NCBI RefSeq assembly: GCF_901000735.1
Contig: NC_081545.1
Coordinates: 27,929,513 to 27,993,512, forward strand
Length of the DNA stretch: 64,000 nt
DNA from: Corylus avellana
Taxonomy: Eukaryota; Streptophyta; Magnoliopsida; Fagales; Betulaceae
Direction: 5' to 3'
A program made the translations under genes and the position numbers. The notes under the pieces are model-generated. The model searched no databases, was not told the origin of the DNA, and saw only the letters and a list, made by a program, of their open reading frames with translations. Shown in pieces: positions 24,301 to 35,447 of this stretch (position 1 is its first letter; every line of letters starts with the position of its first letter).

Positions 24301-27300
24301 ACCACTTCAGATGCAGTATCATAGATTCATATAGTTCTTATATCAGGCATCATTTTACTTACATGGTCAACTTTAGCACCTCCTTCCAACATCAAATAGT
24401 ACTTCAATGCAGAACGATAATGCTCAAGATTCATTAGTGAGTCTGCAGCTTCAGTGATCAAGTCAGCATGATAAGCAATACCCTCAGGCTGCAGAACACT
24501 GAAGCGAATCTACAAACGATACAAAGATCTTAAGTAACAAGACTAATGATTTAAATTCAAAAGTGAGAAAGCATTCATAATATTTACACAAATTGACTCC
24601 TAACACTGTGCAAAACAATTTTAAATTATCGTCTAGAAAGAAAATCAATGCGACATCACATTAAGCATCAGCGCCTGTACGATAAAAGAACAAGATAGTT
24701 ATCTTTAAACCCAACACTAATAATGTGGACACTAAATAGTTATTAACAAGATACGAGCAACATCACATGAATCACTAGTTACAATATAGATAAAAACATA
24801 GGTAAATGATCTAACAATAATTTAATCATAACAAAATAATTGTAAGCAAACCAAGACTACGTAGAACCCTTAATGAGAATGCCTAGGATGGGAAAGGATT
24901 TAGGGCTAAGGCAAGCATGCAAATGAAGGAAACCAAACCAAAAAACCCCTTTTTAATTGTCTGAGCATCAATAAAACAAGGAGCTACAGATCTATATAGG
25001 AAAGCCCTGAAATCAGAAACATCTGTCCCAATCAGATGTAGGAGAAATTTAGCATCAAATTGCCTTAGGATAATCCCTACATCAGACTAAAAGCAGGAGA
25101 GCACCTCAAAATCAAGAATAAAGCTGCAACATATCCAATTTGAGAACAAATTGGACTTGGTCCTTTGGCAAGGAAATTAGTTATTATGGATATAGGGTGA
25201 ATATATGAGTCTGCATGGGCTAAAAGATAAGAAATAGAGGAGAAAATAGGAGACAAGTACATAGCTGAGGCATTTAAGCACTCAAATTAATGGAATTACA
25301 CTATAGGATTTTGAGGGATCTCACTGTAAAAAGAGATGTTTGATGCAGAAAGTGGGTCAAATAGTTTGGTAGATTCAGTAAAGTAAACCTGGCAGTCCCA
25401 AGAGTCCAACAAAAAGGGAATAATGCATTGAATGTGCAGCTGTAAAGCTTTCATGAAGTTTGAGAACTCTAAAGTATTAAAAGATCAAACTTGGGAAAAG
25501 AATAATATAATGGCATAGTTCCGTTTCTAGGAACTTTAGGAATAGAAGTTGAGAGTTATAGTAGATTAGATTAATTCTAATTCTACTTTAGTGCTAGAGA
25601 TGGCCAACCAATTGCCAGGTTATGTTCCTTCTCAAAATGATTTTGTAAAGCCTGCAACTCCTGCAAGGTTAACATATTCTAGTCAAAGGAAGAGATATTA
25701 ACATCAAGGTTAAGATCAAGGTTTAAAAAAGTTTTAAGTTTCAGAATTCGATGCTTTTGATACACCTGGAGGAATTCTTTAATCAGCTATGAAAAACGGT
25801 TTAGACCCAAATAAAACACCCAGAAGAGGGTGAATAGGTGTTCCTTGACAGACTTTTCCAATTAAAATCAAAAGAAGCACAAGCCAAACATTATCAATCA
25901 ACAAAAATCCAAAACTAAGTGCAGTAAATAAAAAAATAAAAAAAATTGCACAGGGACTTTTGTTGACAAAGTAGAAACCTTTTGAATAACTCTTCGAAAG
26001 AAAAACCACACAGGGAGCAGTAGGCCACTGGGAAATTTCACTATAGAAGAAAAGTTTTACAACCTGGTTAAGTACTTATAAAACATTTGTAGACTCAAAG
26101 CTAGGCTTTTAATCCCATGACTGACGCACTTAATCTTCACTCCAAAGCAACTCTATAACTCTGACCGTTTTCTACAGTGACTCGCCATGAACAAACTCAT
26201 TCGATATCTGGAAATCCAACTCTGAGAACTCACCAAACCCCAACACTCAAAGACAATAAAGAATTTCATGGTGGTTTGGTAATAAGGAGAGAAGCAAGGT
26301 AGTTTAAGCTCAAGACAGATGTAGGGGCTCTCTCTCTCTCTAAAGTTTTCAGGTTTCCTCTCTATTACCACTGAACTATGAAAATTCGTGCAAAGCAAAG
26401 TATTCATAGGTAGGGAAATCATTTGGGTTAATCAATAAATCCTAATTAAAATTGCCGTAAACTCACTCGAGCGACTGTCGAGCAAGGGTCGGGCTAAGTT
26501 TCTATTTGGGCTCACTCCAACGACAAGTGCACAAGGGGTTAAGGAAAGTCTCGGGTTCTTCATAAAACTTGCACGCTCAAGCGTGGGTTGAGCGACATTT
26601 CGGGTTCTACATGAAACTTGCCTGCTCAAGTGAGGGTTGAGCAAGTCTTCATAAAGTACAAGTCTTGAACCAAATTTCACACAAAACTCAACTCTAACTC
26701 TACTATTATCAATTACACACTCAAATGACCCATGTTTTGATATAGGGATTTGCCAACACAAATACAAAACCTAACAACGTACCTTCTTCTCAGTAGTTCT
26801 TTCATTAGAAGGATTTACACAATCAAAACAAAATCAAATATGTTGCAATAAAGCTGCCCGGATGTGAATTAACCTGGTAGATGGGAGTTAAGAACATGTG
26901 GGAGAGAAAGGCAAAAGGGAAAATTGAGAACTAGGAGATGATGAGAGAAGGGCCGAAAGGTCCTTACACCTGATTATCTTTAGGACCTGCTCATTAAGTT
27001 TTACCACATCAGCAATGGTAAAATGGTTTTACTTTTGCAACTAAGCTACACAGGCTGATGACACAAATGGATATGGAAGATCAAGTGATTGTATGGTAAC
27101 AAGGATACCTATTCAACAGAATGTTCTAACCATCTTTGGTTAAATGAAGCCTATCAATTTTGCAACTCAAATAGCATTCAAACAAAGTCTGCGAGCCTAA
27201 AATCTAACTCTCATGGATAGATTGCAACTGAAAGCAAAGAATCCTGAATGGAGGGAGACAAGGGCGGGGCACATGGCCAATAAGAAAGATAATATTCAAG

Positions 27301-30300
27301 ATGTTACGGGTAATCACAGCTAGATCATAAGTCAAATATATCCACAAAATGCAAATGACAACCAAGGAGAAAGTCACTTGTGAAGAGGTTTTGATAGTGA
27401 AGGCAGAAGAAACTAGTAATACTTGTTAGTGGTTATGCATGTTACAAAAAACTTAATAAAATAACCATGCCGCTAGGAACATCAGCCACCCAAGCAAAGA
27501 GACAACAATAGAGTGTTCCCTAGTCAACATGCTCTTGAAACTTTGAACCACAATTTTGGTCAGGCATCTGCAATAATGACTACAGTTCTAAAGGACAAAC
27601 AACCTGACATGGAAGGCAAACTTGAAGATTTGCAAAGCCAACAAAGGATTCACTAATAGATCCTTCCATAGATCCTACATATTAGAGGGGTATTTTGTGG
27701 TGGACCAAAGTATTCAGTTTCAGCATCTTTTAGATTTAAAAAGGTATATATGCCTGGGTCTTTTGCTCTTCCTAAGATACCTATAGCTTATTCTATCTTT
27801 CTAGACAATGTTTTAACAGGCACCAGACCACTCAATATGATAGGCGCCACTATTTGGTGGTAAAGTCTTAAGTTTCCACATGCAAGTACGCAGGTCCAAA
27901 TCATGAGGGTGGCCGATTCATGTTAAAAATGCTATAGGTAGGGGCATCACCAAGTATCACTCCCCAAACCCCACTAAGATGTGACCAGCACTGGTTAATG
28001 ACCCTAGCTTAAATAATTTCTAGCCCATGCCCCCAAGAACAATGAGCAAAACATCCATAAACAATTATGATGAAAAAATAAACTGCTTTGTTCATGTTTC
28101 ATGCACAACAAGCTAAATATCAAAAAGTAAGTTTCATATTGGTAATTTGGTATTACCATGAGGCTAGCTGAAACTGTATGAAATGCCTCAAATAAATATT
28201 GATGTACAACTCTTTAAATAGAAAGAAATAAGTGATTTTGGCACTTATAGAAAATGATGATATCAAAGGCATTCTTTTTAAATCCCTTTTACCATGTCCA
28301 TGAGTAAAGCATGTTAAGAGAATGAGGGAGCACCTATGAATTACAGTCAATAACAGTAAATAAAAATAGCCATGCAACAGACCTCTGCCTTCTCCATATT
28401 TTTAAGCTGAGCGTGACAGATTCCTTCTTTTATTGTCAAATTCAAAGGCAGCTCTTTTCCTGAACAGTAAGCCAGGTTTGCATGCTCAATAAGTTGGAGA
28501 GCTTTGTCATGTGCATTACTTTTCATGAATATGGCAGCTAGCAGATCAATCACACTCAAATCAGCTTCACTTGGATGAGTTTTAACATAATCCTCAAGAA
28601 GGTGGATAGAATGTTCAAGCTGACCACATTCCTGGTACAACTGAATGGAAAGCAAGACAAAAACTAATATCAACAGAACAAACAATTTATATGAGAAAAT
28701 TAAAGGAAATTGTTCCAAAAATTCCTGAGTTTTGACAGATAAAAACCTAAGATTTTTTTTATTTTGATAATTAAGGATCTGAGTTTTGGCCAAGCAACAA
28801 ATATGTACTTCCATTATATTTTATGTCCAATATTTAATGGCAAAAATGTCCGCTGGCATTTTTCCAGCTAAGTCTAATAAGAATTTGCCGCGAGTATCAA
28901 GAGCCATGTCATCATACCACGTGCAAGTTATGCCTAAAAAATTAAGAAAATAATTTTTTTTTTTTTTTGATAAGTAATGTTTATATATCAAAAGCGCAGA
29001 GGGGCACAACCCTAGTACACAGGGGGTATACAAGGGAAACGACTAGCTAGAAGAAGAAATTAAGAAAATAAATTTAAAATAATAATAATAATATTAAATT
29101 AAAAAAAATTTAAAAAAAAAAAAAAAAAAGGAACGAAAAAACAAAATGGAGCACCTTCCCTCTGCAGGGTGGACCTCCACCCCTCCACCCCCACAAAAGG
29201 GGGTTGGGGTGCAGCCACTTCCCATCTCCCACCTATGCGGGTGTGGTGGGAGAGTGGCGAAATAAACCACCCTTGCCCCTATGTGGGGTGCTTCGCCACC
29301 CCAACAGAGGTGGACAGGCCTCCGCTGGAGTGAAGATCCACCCTTGCCCTTCTATGGAGCTAGTTCTCCACGCCCACAGAGGTGAGCAAGCCTCTGCAAA
29401 GATGGAGAACCACCGCCGTTCCTCTGTGGGGCAGTTTGCCATCCCTACAAAGGTTAGGGGCAGGGAGGGACAGGGAGGGACTCCAACAACACCCACCTCT
29501 GTAGGGGTGGAAGGGTGGAGGTCCACCCAGCAGAGGGGCTGCAAAGGGGTGGAGGACCACCTCCACAACTCCTCTATTCAGTTCCTTCTTTCTTCCTTTC
29601 TTTTTTTTTTTAGGGCATAACTTGCATATGTGGCATAATGACATCGCTCTCGATACACGTGCCAAATTCTTTTTGGACTTATGTTAAAAAATGCAAACCG
29701 GATCTCTTCTTGTTATAAATTAGGTGGAAAATAAAACAGAATGACCAAGTTGATCAAAACTCAGATAATTGTCAAAATTAAAATCTTAGGTTAGCTATCA
29801 GAATGCCAAAACTCAGGGACTTTTAGGACAATATATTTTGTCATACTTGGCCAACATGCTCAGGGAAAACAACTGTTAGAAAAGTAGAAGTACTTTACAA
29901 AAAAGAAATGCCTGTAAATAAATACATAAAATAGAATTAGGGATGTGAATCAGTTTGCATGAGAAAATATGGAGACAAAGAGGAGGCTCATTTTCAATGA
30001 AACGTAGCCTACCTCACAAATTTTATTATATATGTCAAAAACTATATCAGGCTTACTAAAATACCCATATACTCTAAACTGACCAAAATACCCATATAAC
30101 TCTTCAAACACTCCCCCTCATGCTAAAGCATATATATCATACAAACTCAGTTTGGAACGAATAAAATCTAACCGATTACGACAAAAAGATTTTGTAAACA
30201 TATGAGCTAACTGGTCTTCTAACTTCATGAATAGTGTAGATATATCTCTATTGAGTATCTTCTCTCGAATGAAATGGCAATCAACTTGTGTTTGGTTCTT

Positions 30301-33300
30301 TCAAGAAAAACCCAGTTAGACACAATATGTAACACAACTTGGTTATCACGAAACACAAGGCTAGGAGTGTTGAAGGAGGAAACTTATGATAAGTGTTTAT
30401 TACCTGATTTGATTACACCTGCTTTCATATCTATTATTGTAATATGCAATTAGTGTATTTCCATAATAGGTTGTAGGACTTTTCTATTTAAACGTGTACA
30501 TGTACGAAGCAGTATAGTGGAATAAGACAATACTCCTTTCTCCAAATCTTTTAGTCTTTCTCTTTCAACTTGGTATCAAAGCAGTTGTGGTTGGTTTTCG
30601 TTTTGTGCCTATGTTGCACAAATTGGGCAGACACACGTTCAGTCTGCGCTGGTTGCCACCAAAGACCAACGCTCAAGATTCTTCGGGAAAGCCTTAAGCG
30701 TTTTGGGTGAGTCTGTGCCATCAACATCACCGGCTAACTTGTGCCAATCGAAACCTTTCATTCACGATCGACGTGGTTGCACAAAGGGGGATTGTATGTG
30801 GCTGGGTGTTGAAGCACATTCCTATCCGGTTACTAGTAGTTTAGATTTCTCAAAACTCTAGAGATAGTTATCCAATGCATTCCGGTTACTAGTAGTTTAG
30901 GTCTATCTAAACTCTAGAGATAGTTATCCAATGGATAATATGATAGGAGTTAGGAGTTCTATCTAATCTCTAGAATAGTTATCCAATGTATTATAGGATA
31001 GGAGTTAGGAGTTCTATGCAATCTCTAAATCTTGTAAATCTTTATATATAGCAAAGCACACCGTGAATAAACATTACGGTGATTACAAATTCAATTATAG
31101 ATTTGAGTGTTCTTATAGTGGGGAGGCTCAACAGTCTAATCTGAGTTAATCTCTGAAGGAATTGTGACGTTCCTCCTTATGTAATCACAACACCAAAAAG
31201 GGAGAGAGAGAGAGAGAGAGAAGAGGGATAAAACCCTAGGTTCTGATACCATGAATGGGTTAGCATGAGGAAATATGGAGAAAACTACGCTTGTTTTCAA
31301 TTATAGTAACCTACCTCACACATTTTATTATATATGTTGAAAAGTATATCAAACTGACCAAAATACCCATGTACACCAAACAAACCAAAATACCCATATA
31401 ACAAAATCCCAACAAACTCTTCTAACAAGAAAAAAGAGCAATCTCCATATAGTATTTAAAGAAAAAAGCACATGGTAATTAATTTAGCAAACTAAAACAA
31501 AGCATATAATAACACAACTGCAATGCAAATTCAAATAAAATTCATAAGGGCTTTTATTCACAAGGAAAGAGGTAAAACCTTTGCACTTTTTGTGATTGCT
31601 TCAATGTTCTCAGGAATAAGGCGATATATTTGTTCATATGACTCTGCTGCTTTCTGATAATCCCCAAGATGCTCATGGAACGATGCATGATAAAATCTTA
31701 GAGTAATATTCGTAGGTTCTGCCGCTATTGCTTTAGAAAGGCAATAATTAGTTTGACCATTGTTTCGATGTTCACTGCATTAAAATCTCCATTATTTATC
31801 AATCCATTCTTGTTCTACATTTACAAGCAACGAGGTGACTAAATACATCCATAAAAATAGTTAATACGTGTCAAAAACTATGCTATCAATCAGGCAATTT
31901 AGGCCATGTTCGCTTGTTTATTTGTTTTATGTCTTTTGCTTTCTATTCTCTGAACAAATAAACAACTCAAAACATAAAACACTCTAAACACCACTGTCCC
32001 TCATAACACATAACAAACATACCCTTATATATAGAATCATCACTATGTTGCTTAGAAGGAAAAAATACTTGTGAACCAGATATCAAAGGATGTATTACTC
32101 GAAAACCAAGATTACAATGCCTTAAGGAAGCTCATTTTAGCTCTCCTAGGAATTTCTCCATGCCTTCCGAAGCCCTTATTACTCCTTTCCAACCAGACTC
32201 TCCAATTCAAGCAAGGGGACAATGTTCTCCAAGATATACGACTCCCCCCTTAACAAAATTCATCCTTCAACAAGCAAAAAGTTCAAAAACAAGACTAGGC
32301 TCATTGAAGATAATCCACCATGCAGCAATGGAAGAAAGATCAAGTTGTAGCCTTTAAAGTGACTTTCAGTTTGGACAGCTTAAGAGCTTTTCATGTGTTG
32401 GGCTATAATGCAATATTTGATTGAAACAGAACCTATATTAACATTAAGTATAAATTGCTTAAGGTTAACATAGTTTTATATTTCTATCCCTAGCTTACTT
32501 CTTCATAGAGAATCACCCTCTTCAACTCCCTAGACAATTCCTCCTTTTTCACCCTTTCCTCCTCTATCAATGTTCACCCTTCTTCAATGACGTCAAGCTC
32601 TCAAAATACCATCCATTAAATCTTTTTTTAACTTCCCTACATTGCCAAAAATTTCTTCATTCCATTTTTCAAATCTCCTTTCAAAGCCTTCAATTTGCTT
32701 GCCAACACAAAACTAAGGGAGCCTGGAAACTGATAAGACTTCCACCATACTTTCACTTGATCCACAAAGCCCTCAAACTTCAGCCACATTTTTTCAAACT
32801 TGAAATACTACTTCTCCTACTCAAAACCCCACAATCTAGCATCAAGAGGAAATGATCCGATAGAAGTCCACTAGGAAAATGTTCTTCCCAATAATGAGAA
32901 AGTAAAAATCTACAAATTCTTGACCAGCATTGATCATCACAATTGTTAGACCAAGTGAATTTTCCGCCCATAAGAGGAATGTCCATGAGACCCTGATCAA
33001 AAATGAAATCTGAAAACTCACTCATAGCTAGAGAAAAACGAGTAACTCCTGATCTCTCACTCGAATATCAAATAGCATTGAAATCTCCCCCGATGCACCA
33101 TGGCTTCTCCCACCAGGTCATGACTCAACCCAACTCATCCCAAAGCAATTTCCTATCGTAATTATTATTAGAACCATGCACACCCACACACCTATCTCCA
33201 CGCCCTTCATTTTACTCTTATTCACTCCTTTAGGCCCACCAAAGTGATCCAATTCATTAAAATTCACTGACCCAGAGACTCGACAACCCAACTAAAAATT

Positions 33301-35415
33301 ACCATGACCCTCCCTCATTGGGCCTTCGAGATTTTGGGTCCCCTCCAAATCCAAGCCCATCTCAAATCGCTCCAAACGTCATTCCACTTTATTTTTAAAA
33401 GTAAAGAATAAATTTTTCAACAGCTGCAAATCCAATAAATCCTCCAAATCAACCAATGTCTTCTTCGTGCCGTCATCTCTAGCCTGTCCAGCGTCATTTC
33501 CAAACATTGTTTGCATCATCTTCCTTGCAAAACTTACCAATTTTTTCTCCATGTGTATCCCAGAATTACCAATTGTACCCCTGCTCCAAATCTCTATTTC
33601 CCGAGCACTACCCTTCCCTGCCAGGGCATCCCTGATTGAACGCTGTCCATGCTCCACCGTCCGCAACATTTCCTGGTTTGCAACAACCTCCTCACTGTTT
33701 CGGCACTTAACAACATCATTCTTTCCAAAATAATTCACCACCTTCCTCAACTAAGCCACGCAATTGCTCCACCCACTGCCATAGCGCCCCTCCGGGATGA
33801 TAATGAAAGTACGCCACCCACCTACTCCGCACTCCAACAACTCCAAAAATCTGCCATAACTGTTCACCCGCTGTTACACAACACACACGAAACTGCCATC
33901 TCAAAAAGTTCTGTTAACATTCTCTTACATTTTCATCATTGAAGAGCAGTTCCTCCATCATTTTCAACAACCATACCACGCTCCATTTGCCCAAAACCAC
34001 CACTCAATAGATGCCTTTGCTTCTCTCAGCTAACCGAAATCCTCCATTCCCAACCTCAACCATATCTCAAATGAATTTGCTTCGACATAGAAAAACCGAA
34101 GAATCCCATTGTTGAGTAGTACTAACTCATGTTGGGCTTGACAAGCATGACAAACGAAAACACAAAAACGAAACTCCAACAACAATAATCAACGAATGCA
34201 CCAACACATGCCGCCGAAGCCTAAAGAGCTTGCATAAATTTTAGGTGTTTGAGATTCCAATAGGGCAATACTATACTTGAACTGAAAAGCATATCTAAGA
34301 CCAAATGACATAGCTAAATATCAAACCCTTGAGCTTAAAATTATAAATTTCTGCATAAGTATCATATGTACTCAAGATATACCAGCTATTACAATATAAC
34401 TACGACCATAATCAGAAAGAATGGCTGTTCAATGCATAAAGATCAACGTGCAGAAAACAATGAATCACGGCCATGAGGAACCTTACATGGACCAGGTCAA
34501 AACTGTCTTCCATAGAGTTGGATCTTTTGGTTTTAAACGTGCGGCAAACATGTAGAAATTTAAGGCTTTCTTATAATCACCAAGTGCATCATGGGCAAGT
34601 CCAAGTACATGATACGGTTCGGGCAAATTTGGTGCTAGCCTAATAACCTCATGCAACAATGGTATGACCTGCAACAAAATATCTTAGAGGTGTTAGCAGA
34701 TGAAAACTATTGAATTATAAAGGTTCAGATAGAACCCCCTTGAACCTGTACTAAATTGAATACAACTAAAAATGCCATGCCAAAGAGCCCATCCCTAAAA
34801 TAGAAATTTCTGCTTAGAATGGTGATCACTGCACCATATAATTATAACCAGTATAAAATGCAATGTTTCACAACACAAAGCTTTTTGAAAGATGACAAGC
34901 AGAATACATAGAAGCCTTTCAAAACATAATCTAACCACACCAAGATCTTCCAGATCAGAAAATGGATTGACTAGATATATTTTCATTACACGTTGTCGAA
35001 AGAATGTATAAAAAGTGCCTCAAAGTCATTGTTAGCATCAAAGGAACCCAAGTTTCTCACCTTCAACCATAGTGTTTAAAGGCAAAAGCATATAACAAGG
35101 TGCTTTACTCTTCCTAATGCCAGGGCCTGAGTGAGACTCAGCCTTTCAAATTTTATTCTTGAAAAATATTTAAAGTAATTTAAAATAGCTAAAAAAAAAA
35201 ATATGGGTGAAGAGGGTGTCAGAGTGGTATAGACGGGTTATAAATAAGCTGTTTATACAAATACCCATTTGCCTTGTCTATTTAATTAAATAATAGTACC
35301 CATACCAAATCCAACTCATTTATTCAAGACAGGTGAGGTGCCCATTAACCAGATAAACAAAGGCCACACACACACAGTCACATCCATACACACAAACAAG
35401 TGTGTATGTTACATG

Positions 35416-35447
<32 letters not shown>

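Larger units (their letters stand above)
29946..31427 (-). mobile_element. deleted copia element with nested insertions
   Basis: Two related direct LTRs: 31427-31252 (5') and 30110-29946 (3'), each about 170 bp, beginning TGTT and ending TTCA. A primer-binding site TGGTATCAGAACC (31251-31239) follows the 5' LTR. A polypurine tract (AGGGGGAG, about 30112-30120) precedes the 3' LTR. Minus-strand 30370-30130 encodes the end of copia RNase H ([12 protein letters not shown], a broken VDCHFIRE block, [13 protein letters not shown] with changes). The rest of gag-pol is gone and replaced by foreign LTR pieces. I see no matching target duplication. Confidence 0.75.

Noticed and set aside
29204..29665. 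ORFs of about 100-140 residues on both strands
   Set aside because: Mirror-image Pro/Gly/Trp-rich frames from CCACCCC repeats; no splice context or domain.
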